From contig NZ_NFIV01000005.1 of NCBI RefSeq assembly GCF_002159555.1, positions 159,861 to 223,860 on the forward strand: a DNA stretch of 64,000 bases, written 5' to 3'. The notes under the pieces are model-generated. The model worked only from the letters and a program-made list of their open reading frames with translations, was not told where the DNA came from and did not search any database. This document shows positions 41,725 to 50,042 of this stretch, one piece after another. The position numbers and the translations under genes were made by a program. Source of the stretch: Muribaculum sp. An289 (GTDB lineage Bacteria; Bacteroidota; Bacteroidia; Bacteroidales; UBA932). Position 1 is the first letter of the stretch; each line of letters starts with the position of its first letter.

Positions 41725-42030
41725 ATGCTGACAATATTGAGAACCATAGAAAAATCCCTGCAAGGAAGCAAATGGCGTTTCGTAACAGCAGTCACTGAAA
41801 CAATGATAAAGACTGTGGATATGAGCGGTTATGTGTTCTGTTACCGGAGGTCTGACGGAGTGCTCAAAGTATCTTCATATTCCTGTAATGTCGTTGACAG
41901 TCATGTTCTTCAGCATCTTGCCAAGATAGAGGCATTCTGTATGAAGAACGGGATTTGCAATACCGTATTCGGAAAACCGGTATGGGATGGCGGGGCTGCG
42001 ACCGTACCTGAAATCCGACAATACGATTAA
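41725..42030 (+). CDS. Hypothetical protein in the island
   Basis: This encodes 101 residues that I do not recognise. The predicted secondary structure is alpha-beta (KSLQGSKWRFVTAVTETMIK; SGYVFCYRRSDGVLKVSSYS), with three Cys and no membrane segment. It lies 127 nt after the nuclease gene and 102 nt before the WYL regulator, all in one direction. Codon use is AT-rich like the rest of the island. It may be an accessory to the nuclease; there is no direct evidence. Confidence 0.55.
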   Translation: MLTILRTIEKSLQGSKWRFVTAVTETMIKTVDMSGYVFCYRRSDGVLKVSSYSCNVVDSHVLQHLAKIEAFCMKNGICNTVFGKPVWDGGAATVPEIRQYD

Positions 42031-42132
42031 CCCTCAATGGTTGCGCAAAGACACCGGGGCATCCGTTTTGATTACAGGCATTAGAGGAATTACAATCAGA
42101 AAAATGGTTTAACGATTATAAATGTAGTGACT

Positions 42133-43044
42133 ATGGTAAAAGACTTGTTTCGAAGATACATCTGGTTGGTAGATACGGTTTATAGGGCCGGCAGGCTGAC
42201 TTTCGAGGAGATAAACGAGAGGTGGATGCGTACGGAAATGAGTGGAGGTGAAGATTTACCTCTGAAGACATTCCACAACCACCGCCATGCAATAGCGGAC
42301 ATTTTCGGTATTGATATAGAGTGTACCAGAAAAGGTGGATATTATTACTATATTGAAAATGCCGAAGAAATAGAGAAAGGCGGTGTCAGGGCCTGGCTGC
42401 TCAATACTTTCGCTGTAAACAATCTTATAAATGAAAGCCATCATCTGAAACACCGTATCCTTTTCGAGGAGATTCCTTCAGGACAGAAGTTCCTGACACC
42501 AATAATCGAGGCGATGAAAGAAGGTGTGTGTGTTGAATTGACTTACAGGAACTTCTGGCGGGAGTCCTCTTTTGTCGTGGAACTGGAGCCATATTGCGTG
42601 AAAGTATTCAGGCAGAGATGGTATATGCTGGCACATATACCAGATTCAGATAGCTTGCGTGTCTATTCTCTTGACAGGGTAAAGAGCCTGAATCTTACGG
42701 AAAATAAATTCGTTTTACCGAAAGGTTTTGATGCTGAAGCATACTTCTACAATAGTTTCGGGATAATAGTCTATGGCGGTTCTCCGGCTGAAACCATAAA
42801 ACTTAAAGTATATGACAGTAAAAGGAAATACTTCAGGACGCTTCCGCTGCATCACTCGCAAAAAGAAGTGGAAATTTGCAGGGAATATTCCATATTCGAG
42901 TATTTCGTATCCCCGACTTTTGATTTCCAACAGGAAATTCTGTCACATGGGGATGAGATCGAAGTGCTTGCTCCGGAACATTTCCGCAAGGAAGTGGCAG
43001 AGATTGTCAGCATAATGGGAGGCTATTATCAGGATAATCAATAA
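42133..43044 (+). CDS. WYL-domain transcriptional regulator
   Basis: This encodes 303 residues from the ATG at 42133 (a GTG two codons earlier is possible). An N-terminal helical DNA-binding region (LFRRYIWLVDTVYRAGRLTFEEINERW in part, with LPLKTFHNHRHAIADIFGIDI) precedes a WYL domain (VCVELTYRNFW, LEPYCVKVFRQRWYMLAH, LRVYSLDRVKSLNL) and a WCX-type C-terminus ending in FDFQQEILSHGDEIEVLAP. WYL proteins of the BrxR/CapW kind sense nucleic-acid ligands and repress defence operons. As the last gene of the island it is a candidate regulator of the upstream genes. A fragment of a close copy lies at 24478. Confidence 0.88.
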   Translation: MVKDLFRRYIWLVDTVYRAGRLTFEEINERWMRTEMSGGEDLPLKTFHNHRHAIADIFGIDIECTRKGGYYYYIENAEEIEKGGVRAWLLNTFAVNNLINESHHLKHRILFEEIPSGQKFLTPIIEAMKEGVCVELTYRNFWRESSFVVELEPYCVKVFRQRWYMLAHIPDSDSLRVYSLDRVKSLNLTENKFVLPKGFDAEAYFYNSFGIIVYGGSPAETIKLKVYDSKRKYFRTLPLHHSQKEVEICREYSIFEYFVSPTFDFQQEILSHGDEIEVLAPEHFRKEVAEIVSIMGGYYQDNQ

Positions 43045-43098
43045 TCTTTATGTGTCATGCTTGATGGAATGCTACGCTTTTGCTACTTTTTAAAATAG

Positions 43099-43130
43099 AA
43101 AAGCCTGTTAATCACTTGATTAGCAGGCTT
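43099..43130 (-). terminator. Terminator of tRNA-Leu
   Basis: On the minus strand AGCCTGCTAATCA is followed by TGATTAACAGGCT and TTTT, a 12-13-bp stem with one mismatch just past the tRNA 3' end. Confidence 0.75.
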
Positions 43131-43133
43131 TTG

Positions 43134-43220
43134 TGGTACCCGGAGCCGGGGTCGAACCGGCACAGCCTCGCGGCCACTGGTGTTTGAGACCAGCGCGTCT
43201 ACCGATTCCGCCATCCGGGC
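43134..43220 (-). tRNA. tRNA-Leu (anticodon CAA)
   Basis: An 87-nt class II tRNA. The acceptor stem is GCCCGGA with TCCGGGT, discriminator A, and an encoded CCA. The anticodon arm CTGGT-CTCAAAC-ACCAG gives CAA, read on UUG codons. A long variable arm (TGGCCGCGAGGCTG region) and a T-arm with GGTTCGACCCC are present. Its 3' end faces the accessory island at 32.7-43.05 kb. Confidence 0.94.
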
Positions 43221-43539
43221 AGTCTGACCTTTTCCGAGACCAGCAAACCTTTGAAGTGCATGAATGCGAGTGACTTCTGCTGGTATGTGGGACCTCTCGG
43301 GAGGTCTTTGGTAAACTTTGGGCTGCAAATGTAGAGACTTTTTCATAATTTTGCAAATCGATTCGGCAAAGCGGACCGAATTTTTGACGTCTGCGCCGGC
43401 CTGATTCCGAAAGGGGAGAGGGATTATTGCTAGTAGGAAGAATATTCAGTGGGAAAAAAGCCAGTGGAAAAAGAACCGGCTGGTGAAGAAGAGTGGCTGG
43501 CAAATGAAGAACCGGTCCGAAAAAGAAGGAAAATGCTCA

Positions 43540-44667
43540 ATGAAGAGGAAGGAGTTGATAGTCAACGATAAAACGGAGTCGGTCCTGTATATGGACAAAG
43601 GGCTCGGGGAGTTTTTTGGTATACTCTCCTCCGTCCCTCGTTCTTCCGTCGTAGTCGTGGCCGACAGGAATGCCGTCGCTCCGACAGAACGGATTTTCCC
43701 CGGTTTTTTCCAGAAAATAACAGGCCCGCATCAGGATGGCCTGCTGCCGATAATCCTTGATGCCACAGAGTCGAGGAAAACCCTGGGCACCATTGAGGAA
43801 TTATGCCGTAAATTCGAGCAGGCAGGAGCGGACAGGGACTCGCTGATAATCGCGGTCGGAGGAGGGATAACCACTGATATTGTCGGTTTTGCAGCTTCCG
43901 TATACAGGCGCGGGCTCAGGGCGGTTTTCATTCCGACCACCCTTCTTGCCCAGGTCGATGCGGCCATCGGCGGTAAAAACGGGGTAAATCTCGACGGGTA
44001 TAAAAACATGATCGGGACAATCAGGCAGCCTCTTTTCGTTTTTTCGGCCACTGGTTATCTCCTCTCCATGCCGCCGCAGCTCATCGTTTCGGGATTGCCG
44101 GAATTGCTGAAAGCCTTTATCATAGGTTCAAAAGAAGATTATGAAACGGCGTGCAGGATTTTTTCTGGATTCCGCGCGGATTCCGGACCAGAAAAACATT
44201 CCGGACTTGAAAAACATCCCGACCTGGAAACGTTATCCGACCTGATTTTCTCGGCAGCCTCGATAAAAACGGACATTGTTTCCGAAGACAGCTTCGAGCA
44301 CGGCCGCCGCGAACTTCTGAATCTCGGGCACACATTCGCCCATGCGATAGAGACGGTTACGGAAGGGGCTACGGCCCATGGACTTGCAGTTGCGGAAGGA
44401 ATCGTCATGGCCGCCCGTGCCGGTGAAATGCTCGGTATCACGGAAGCGGGTTTTGCAGATAAAATTGAAAAAGATTTTGCGGCGTGCCGCATCCGTGAAA
44501 ATGGGAAAATATACGGCGAAAGCCCGGCGGACCTGCTGCCCGTGATGCTGGATGACAAGAAAATGCACGCTGACGGGCTGCATCTGATTGTCCCTGTCTG
44601 CCTCGGGAAGGTCGTTTCCGTGCCGGTGACAGAATCCCGGTTGAAAAAAATATTGTCAGGCCTATGA
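43540..44667 (+). CDS. aroB: 3-dehydroquinate synthase
   Basis: This encodes 375 residues from the ATG at 43540; an earlier ATG at 43483 would add a basic, repetitive leader not seen in the family. It converts DAHP to 3-dehydroquinate using NAD and zinc. LIIAVGGGITTDIVGFAASVYRRG is the NAD-binding motif in part, PTTLLAQVDAAIGGKNGVN follows, and the zinc ligands are the Glu of GLPELLKAF and the His residues of LNLGHTFAHAIE and AHGLAVAEG. A 6-residue repeat (SGPEKH-SGLEKH-PDLETL, from an 18-bp duplication at 44182-44235) is inserted in a variable loop. The stop overlaps the aroD start (ATGA). Confidence 0.95.
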   Translation: MKRKELIVNDKTESVLYMDKGLGEFFGILSSVPRSSVVVVADRNAVAPTERIFPGFFQKITGPHQDGLLPIILDATESRKTLGTIEELCRKFEQAGADRDSLIIAVGGGITTDIVGFAASVYRRGLRAVFIPTTLLAQVDAAIGGKNGVNLDGYKNMIGTIRQPLFVFSATGYLLSMPPQLIVSGLPELLKAFIIGSKEDYETACRIFSGFRADSGPEKHSGLEKHPDLETLSDLIFSAASIKTDIVSEDSFEHGRRELLNLGHTFAHAIETVTEGATAHGLAVAEGIVMAARAGEMLGITEAGFADKIEKDFAACRIRENGKIYGESPADLLPVMLDDKKMHADGLHLIVPVCLGKVVSVPVTESRLKKILSGL

Positions 44668-45569
44668 TTTGTGTTTCGCTCCAGAAAATGCCTTTCACAG
44701 AAGCGGTCGCCCTGCTTGAATCCCCGATGACGGAAATGGCCGAAATCCGCTTGGACCTGTCCGCTTACAGCAATAGGGAGGTCTCGGAGCTGTGCTCCCT
44801 GCCCGTGCCGGTAATTGCGACTTGCCGCGTGGACATGGCCGGAGAGGCCAAGGCCGCTGAGCAGCTGGAGGTTGCGATTGATTCCGGAGCCGCCTTTGTG
44901 GACATGGAACTCGAAATGCCGCCTGCCCTTTCGGAAAACCTTCTCGAAAAGGCAGGGAAGGCCGGCTGCCGCGTGATAAGGTCGTACCATTGTTTCGGGA
45001 CCACGCCGGATTACGATTCATTGAAAAACAAAGTACGGGAATGTCTCGCAAAAGGTGCGGACATTGTAAAGATAGCCGTCATGGCTTCCTGCAAGGAGGA
45101 TTCCGAAAGGGTGCTTTCGCTCTATAAGGATGCGGACCTGACGGCAGCCGGTTTGGAAGGTCGTCTCGTGGTATTCGCTATGGGAGAAGCCGGAAAAGAG
45201 TCACGGATAGAGTCTTTAAGGCTCGGCGCCCCTTTCTGCTATGCTTCCGTAAACGGCTCTCCAACGGCTCCCGGCCAGCCGGATGTCAGAACGGTCTGCA
45301 AAGAATTGTACGGGAATGCCTTGCCCCGTGCGGGTAAAGGAGGCCTGCGCCTCATGGACGGAGGTATAACCATTCCACAGTCCAAAAGTACCCTCCAGCG
45401 GCGTATCATCGCATCCGCACTTGCCGGAGAATGTTATGAGGTCGCTCCGGACGATATCTGCGAAGATGTCCGTGCGGCCCTGGCGATAGCGCCTGTCATA
45501 GCCGGAAAACGGAAGCCGAAGGAAATTTGCATGAGGCCGTCGGCAGAAGCCCATGATGAAAACAGGTAA
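44664..45569 (+). CDS. aroD: Type I 3-dehydroquinate dehydratase fused to the N-terminal part of EPSP synthase
   Basis: This encodes 301 residues, about 80 more than a normal type I dehydroquinase. Residues 1-218 are the complete AroD barrel, with EIRLDLSAY, the catalytic His109 in RSYHCFG and the Schiff-base Lys136 in GADIVKIAV. Residues 228-280 (nt 45345-45503) are the start of a Bacteroidota AroA: LMDGGITIPQSKSTLQRRI then IASALAGECYEVAPDDICED and VRAAL, including the substrate-binding Lys and Ser of the SKS motif and the following Arg. The match ends at residue 280 and an unrelated tail follows. The rest of AroA lies beyond eamA at 46604-47905. The ancestral gene was probably an aroD-aroA fusion. 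Confidence 0.88.
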   Translation: MICVSLQKMPFTEAVALLESPMTEMAEIRLDLSAYSNREVSELCSLPVPVIATCRVDMAGEAKAAEQLEVAIDSGAAFVDMELEMPPALSENLLEKAGKAGCRVIRSYHCFGTTPDYDSLKNKVRECLAKGADIVKIAVMASCKEDSERVLSLYKDADLTAAGLEGRLVVFAMGEAGKESRIESLRLGAPFCYASVNGSPTAPGQPDVRTVCKELYGNALPRAGKGGLRLMDGGITIPQSKSTLQRRIIASALAGECYEVAPDDICEDVRAALAIAPVIAGKRKPKEICMRPSAEAHDENR

Positions 45570-45597
45570 ACAGGTGATGAAATCAAAAGAATAAAAT

Positions 45598-46497
45598 ATG
45601 GTATCGAGAAACAGTAAATTGCCAGCCCATATCGCTTTGGCATTCGCAGCGGTCCTGTGGGGCATAATGTCCCCTATGGGAAAAACCGCACTCGCCTCGG
45701 GAATCCCGCCTTTCGCCCTTGCTGCCTTCAGGATGATAGGAGGGGCGGTATGTTTTTGGATTCTCTCGCTTTTCCTTCCCAAAGAAAAGATAACTGCCAA
45801 GGATGCAATATTGTTTTTCCCGGCGGCCCTCATGGGAATAGTCCTGAATCAGGGCAGTTTCATCATAGGGCTCTCGTATACCTCGCCGGTCAACGCCTCG
45901 ATTATAACCACCACCACTCCTATTTTCACGATGATACTTGCGGCGGTTTTCCTTAGGGAACCCATAACATGGCTGAAAGTATTAGGTGTTGCGATGGGGG
46001 CGGGAGGAGCCGTCATGCTTATAACCGACGGAGTGTCCTTAGGCGCGGGCTCCTCAATAAAAGGCGATTTGCTCTGTCTTTCCGCCCAGGTGCTCTTCTC
46101 GTTGTATCTTTCTCTATTCAAAGGGCTTGTGCAGCGTTACAATGTAGTGACGGTAATGAAGTGGATGTTCCTGTACGCCATGATTGTATCGGTTCCTGTC
46201 GCCTATAAGGATATAATGTCAATCGATTATGCTTCCCTGTCACTTCCGGTGATACTCGAAGTGTTATATGTGGTGATTTGCGGGACTTTCCTTGCGTATA
46301 TCTTTATGATTTACGGCCAGCAACGCCTTCGCCCTACGCTTGTCAGCATGTACAACTATGTTCAGCCCGTGGTGGCAACGGTCATCTCGCTGGCAATGGG
46401 CATAGGGACTTTCGGATGGGTCAAAGGCATCGCGGTCGCGTTGGTGTTCTCGGGCGTGTATATGGTGACCCGCAGCCGTTCGAGGGTGGAAAAATGA
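45598..46497 (+). CDS. EamA family (DMT) transporter
   Basis: This encodes 299 residues with ten predicted membrane helices in two EamA repeats. The first has AFAAVLWGIMSPMGKTAL and YTSPVNASIITTTTPIFTMILAAVFLRE in part; the second has GDLLCLSAQVLFSLYLSLFKGL and RLRPTLVSMYNYVQPVVATVISL in part. DMT members export metabolites such as amino acids or their precursors. The gene is complete and lies inside the split aroA: the EPSP synthase N-terminal segment ends about 95 nt upstream, and its main body resumes about 240 nt downstream of the eamA stop. It was probably carried in by the event that split aroA. Confidence 0.9.
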   Translation: MVSRNSKLPAHIALAFAAVLWGIMSPMGKTALASGIPPFALAAFRMIGGAVCFWILSLFLPKEKITAKDAILFFPAALMGIVLNQGSFIIGLSYTSPVNASIITTTTPIFTMILAAVFLREPITWLKVLGVAMGAGGAVMLITDGVSLGAGSSIKGDLLCLSAQVLFSLYLSLFKGLVQRYNVVTVMKWMFLYAMIVSVPVAYKDIMSIDYASLSLPVILEVLYVVICGTFLAYIFMIYGQQRLRPTLVSMYNYVQPVVATVISLAMGIGTFGWVKGIAVALVFSGVYMVTRSRSRVEK

Positions 46498-46523
46498 GAT
46501 ACAATTTCTTAAACAACTTTCGC

Positions 46524-46531
46524 TATCTTTG
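46524..46531 (+). promoter_or_regulatory. -7 box TATCTTTG ahead of the aroA main body
   Basis: TATCTTTG at 46524-46531 lies 72 nt before the ATG at 46604. It suggests that the second EPSP synthase piece has its own promoter. Confidence 0.55.
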
Positions 46532-46603
46532 CGAGGCAAAGGCATTCGTTATATTAATGGAAAAGGATGTATTTCAGAGTCTTTATCCGCAAAATCAAAA
46601 ACG

Positions 46604-47905
46604 ATGAAAGCCGAAGAAATCTTAGAACTGTTCCGCCAGTTTGCCCCGAATGCCAATAAGCTGTGGGCTTACTTTGTATCCATCATCACATGGATACATT
46701 CCACATTTACCAAATACCGCCGTGGGATGGAAGTGACGGAACGCACATTGCGTATAGATGTCGGAGAGTCAGGCTTTCTCGCACGTGTTGCCGCTCCAGT
46801 GTCGGCTGCCGTCTTTAGGGACGAGGCGGAATGCGCAGGTATCATGATTGAAGGACACGGTACTTTAATGGGCCGTCCCATGTCCCAGTTAAGGGACATC
46901 CTTTCGGCTGTCGGGGTGACGTGTACCGACAGTATGCCGTTGAGGCTGAAAGGAAGTATTCGTCCCGGGACCATTGAGGTCGACGGTTCCGGAGGCTCGC
47001 AGTCTGTTTCCGGGCTCATGTTCGCCCTGCCTCTTCTGGACTCTCCGTCCGAAATCATTGTGTACAATCCCGTGAGTGTCCCGTATATCCGGCTCAGTGC
47101 AAAAATTTTGTCGGAATATGGGGTGAAAACAGAAATTATAAACGATTATAAACGTTTAAAAATACTTATTCCCGCTCCGCAAAAATATTCCCTCAGCCGC
47201 GTTCCCGGGAATAATATGTGCGTAGCCGGTGATGTTTGGGGTGATGGTATTCGGAACGGCGGCATCCGGGGCATGGACATCCATGACGGCGATTGGAGCG
47301 CGGCGGCCGCTTTCCTTTGCGCGGCCGCAATTTGCGGGAGATGTTCGGTGACAGGTTTGCGTAAGGATTCGTTTCAGGCGGACAGGGCCGTGCTCGGGGC
47401 TTTGAGGGAAGCTGGAGCCTTTGTCAGGGAAAACGGCGGTACATATACGGTGATGCGCTCGCCCCTGTACGGTTTCAGTTTCGATTGTACGGATTGTCCC
47501 GACCTGATTCCCGTACTGTCGGCGTTTGCCGTATATTGCGAGGGCATTACGGAGATAAAGGGACTGTCAAGGCTTGCAGGCAAGGAATCGGACCGGGCGG
47601 CATCCATTGTACATCTTCTGTCGAAAGCCGGGGTGGTCCACAGCCGCGAAGGGGACGTGCTGCATATTGAAGGAATGTCGCTGACCCGCAGGTTGCTTTC
47701 GGGTTCAATGCCAGCCCCAGGGGTGTACGAGACGTTTTCGGACCACCGTATCGTCATGGCCGTCATGCTTCTCGGCCTTCCTGCCGCGGATATTGTCCCG
47801 GACGATTATGCCCCGCTGGCCAAATCGATGCCCCGCTTCAAGGAGCTGTGGGATTCGGTAACAGGTTCTGACAGACAGTATGATATGGTAGACAGGGTAG
47901 TTTGA
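46604..47905 (+). CDS. aroA: EPSP synthase main body, lacking its N-terminal segment
   Basis: This encodes 434 residues from the ATG at 46604; an in-frame TTG lies inside the promoter. Residues 1-44 are unlike AroA. From about residue 45 (nt 46736) the rest follows Bacteroidota AroA: IDVGESGFLAR (54-57), MIEGHGTLMGRPMSQL with Arg91, DGSGGSQSVSGL (131-133), DGDWSAAAAFL, CTDCPDL with Asp300, RLAGKESDRA (327-330) and LAKSMPRF with Lys407. These are catalytic or S3P/PEP-binding positions. The missing SKS-containing N-terminus is at the end of AroD. Enzymatic activity would need assembly of the two chains, since no other aroA is in the window. It is followed 29 nt later by aroC. Confidence 0.85.
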   Translation: MKAEEILELFRQFAPNANKLWAYFVSIITWIHSTFTKYRRGMEVTERTLRIDVGESGFLARVAAPVSAAVFRDEAECAGIMIEGHGTLMGRPMSQLRDILSAVGVTCTDSMPLRLKGSIRPGTIEVDGSGGSQSVSGLMFALPLLDSPSEIIVYNPVSVPYIRLSAKILSEYGVKTEIINDYKRLKILIPAPQKYSLSRVPGNNMCVAGDVWGDGIRNGGIRGMDIHDGDWSAAAAFLCAAAICGRCSVTGLRKDSFQADRAVLGALREAGAFVRENGGTYTVMRSPLYGFSFDCTDCPDLIPVLSAFAVYCEGITEIKGLSRLAGKESDRAASIVHLLSKAGVVHSREGDVLHIEGMSLTRRLLSGSMPAPGVYETFSDHRIVMAVMLLGLPAADIVPDDYAPLAKSMPRFKELWDSVTGSDRQYDMVDRVV

Positions 47906-47934
47906 AGTTTGATAGGATAGGAGAAAAATAATTT

Positions 47935-49008
47935 ATGGATACTTTAGGTACATTTTTCAAGGTAACCCTTTTCGGAGAATCGCACGGACCGGTTGTAGGA
48001 GCCGTAATAGACGGAGTGTTGCCCGGCCTTCCGATAGCGGCGGAAGACTTTACGGAAATCATAGCGAGGCGCAGGACCGGAGGAGGAAGGCGCGGAGTGT
48101 CTGAAAGGGAAGAAGACGATATTCCCGAAATCCTGAGCGGAGTTTACGACGGTTGTACGACCGGGGCTCCGATAGCATTGATTTTCAGAAACAAAGGACA
48201 AAAATCGGAAGACTACGCCATTTTTGAAAGGATTCCACGTCCCGGTCATGCCGATTTTACCGCTTCGGTCAAATACAATTATTTCAACGACCCGCGTGGC
48301 GGAGGGCATTTTTCCGGTCGGCTTACCCTTCCCTTGGCAGCAGCCGGTCTGATTGCCTCGAAGGTTATCGACAGTTTGTGTACCCCGGTACAGTCACAGG
48401 GCACTCTGGTACAGCCGCAAGGCGATTCAATACAGCCGCAGGACGGCCAGTCCTGCCGGATACGCGCCGAAGTAACGGAGATAGGCGGGGAGAAAAGCCG
48501 GGAGGGTATGGAGAAAGCCATAGAAGAATCTTTGGCCTCGGGGGATTCCGTCGGAGGGATAGTCGAGTGCAGGGTCACGGGGATTCCGGCCGGTCTCGGA
48601 GAACCGTTTTTCGATTCGGTGGAGTCGCTCCTGTCGCATGCCGTTTTTTCCATCCCCGGCATAAGGGGCATCGAGTTCGGGGATGGTTTTGCGGCCGCAC
48701 GGATGAACGGTTCGCAGCATAATGACCCGTTCACGGACAGTCTCGGACATACGTCCAAAAACGGTGCGGGCGGAATCAACGGAGGGATTACCAATGGGAA
48801 CGAAATATGTTTCCGCGTGGCGGTAAAACCGGCTTCAAGTATCCGGAGGCCTCAGGGAACCTTCGATTTTGTGGAAGAACGCATGGCTACGCTCGAAATT
48901 CCAGGCAGGCATGATGCATGTATCGCTTTGAGGGTTTCTCCTGTACTTGAGTCGGTTACGGCAATGGTGCTTGCGGATTTGATGATGTGCCGCAAATGCC
49001 GCGGCTGA
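47935..49008 (+). CDS. aroC: Chorismate synthase
   Basis: This encodes 357 residues. It is the FMN-dependent enzyme that converts EPSP to chorismate, the last common step for aromatic amino acids. Signatures are FGESHGPVVGAVIDG (residues 14-28), RRRTGGGRRGVSERE, RPGHADFTASVKY, DPRGGGHFSGRLT and GRHDACIALR. A loop near residues 152-172 carries three 7-residue repeats (VQSQGTL-VQPQGDS-IQPQDGQ) made by a 21-bp tandem duplication at 48388-48450. It is the last gene of the shikimate cluster; rsgA converges 3 nt after the stop. Confidence 0.96.
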   Translation: MDTLGTFFKVTLFGESHGPVVGAVIDGVLPGLPIAAEDFTEIIARRRTGGGRRGVSEREEDDIPEILSGVYDGCTTGAPIALIFRNKGQKSEDYAIFERIPRPGHADFTASVKYNYFNDPRGGGHFSGRLTLPLAAAGLIASKVIDSLCTPVQSQGTLVQPQGDSIQPQDGQSCRIRAEVTEIGGEKSREGMEKAIEESLASGDSVGGIVECRVTGIPAGLGEPFFDSVESLLSHAVFSIPGIRGIEFGDGFAAARMNGSQHNDPFTDSLGHTSKNGAGGINGGITNGNEICFRVAVKPASSIRRPQGTFDFVEERMATLEIPGRHDACIALRVSPVLESVTAMVLADLMMCRKCRG

Positions 49009-49011
49009 AGA

Positions 49012-49941
49012 TTACCGGTATTTTTCGCCTTCCTCCAACATCCCGAGATATGAATTGTAGCGTTCGGCGGCAATCTCGCCGGATTCAACGGCCTTTTTTA
49101 CCGCGCATCCCGGTTCGTGCGTGTGGGTGCATGGGGAAAAACGGCAGTCGGGCGCATGGCGCAGCATTTCCGGAAAATACAACGCTATTTCTTCCGGCTT
49201 CAGGTCCACGAGCCCGAAGCCCCTTATCCCGGGAGTGTCGATGACGAAACCTCCCGTGGCAATCCTGTGCATTTCGTAAAAGGTCGTGGTGTGTTTTCCC
49301 TGGAGATGCGCTTCGGAGATTTCCCCCGTTTTCGGGTCGAGATTAGGGTCTATGGCCTTGATAAGTGAGGATTTTCCTACTCCGGAGACCCCTGAGAACA
49401 GCACTACCTTGTCCTTGCATTCCTCCCTCAGCCTGTCCACCCCTTCTCCGGTAACGGCCGATGTCTCGATTATTTCGTATCCGGCCTTTTCCCCGTAAAT
49501 CCTCCTGAACGCTTCAATGCTTTCATCGCAGGTCCCCCGGCAGAGGTCTATCTTGTTCAGTACTATGGCCGCCGGAACGTTATACACCTCGCAGGTAAGG
49601 AGTATCCTGTCCAAAAAAGGCAGTTTTACTTCCGGAAAGGCTATGGTGGTTATAAGGAAGGCCCTGTCGATATTCGCGGCTATGACGTGGTTCTGGCGCG
49701 ACAGGTTGGTGGATTTGCGGATGAGATAGTTCTTGCGCGGAAGCACTTCCGTGATTGCGCCGCATTTTCCGTCGGTTTCATACCTTACGAGGTCTCCTAC
49801 GGCCACCGGGTTGGTGGAAGTAGAGCCCTTGAGCCTCATTTTCCCCTTGATGACACAGGGGAAAGGGGACCATTCCGGCAGCTCCGAAAGCAGATAATGG
49901 CTTCCGGTATGTTTGATGACGGTCGCGATTCCGGTTTTCAT
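49012..49941 (-). CDS. rsgA: Ribosome small subunit-dependent GTPase A
   Basis: This encodes 309 residues. It is a circularly permuted GTPase that helps mature the 30S subunit. An N-terminal OB fold (residues about 1-70) precedes the GTPase motifs in permuted order: LNKIDL (G4), ETSAVTGEG (G5), GVSGVGKSSLI (G1), and KHTTTF then DTPGIRGFG (G2/G3). The C-terminal zinc knuckle is CRFSPCTHTHEPGCAV, with the C-x-C-x-H-x-C ligands. Length and motif order are standard. A minus-strand TAATTTTG box lies 30 nt upstream. It is convergent with aroC. Confidence 0.96.
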   Translation of the reverse strand: MKTGIATVIKHTGSHYLLSELPEWSPFPCVIKGKMRLKGSTSTNPVAVGDLVRYETDGKCGAITEVLPRKNYLIRKSTNLSRQNHVIAANIDRAFLITTIAFPEVKLPFLDRILLTCEVYNVPAAIVLNKIDLCRGTCDESIEAFRRIYGEKAGYEIIETSAVTGEGVDRLREECKDKVVLFSGVSGVGKSSLIKAIDPNLDPKTGEISEAHLQGKHTTTFYEMHRIATGGFVIDTPGIRGFGLVDLKPEEIALYFPEMLRHAPDCRFSPCTHTHEPGCAVKKAVESGEIAAERYNSYLGMLEEGEKYR

Positions 49942-49970
49942 TAAGCAAATATTTTATAATATCCCGGATG

Positions 49971-49978
49971 CAAAATTA
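49971..49978 (-). promoter_or_regulatory. -7 box TAATTTTG for rsgA
   Basis: CAAAATTA on the plus strand, 30 nt upstream of the rsgA ATG, divergent from the prenyl synthase promoter. Confidence 0.5.
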
Positions 49979-50011
49979 TAAATTCCGTTTTATAAATTGA
50001 GTGAATATGTG

Positions 50012-50019
50012 TATTTTTG
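50012..50019 (+). promoter_or_regulatory. -7 box TATTTTTG for the prenyl synthase
   Basis: TATTTTTG at 50012-50019, 23 nt upstream of the ATG at 50043. No -33 element at proper spacing was found. Confidence 0.5.
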
Positions 50020-50042
50020 CCAACCGATAAATAACCAGCGAT

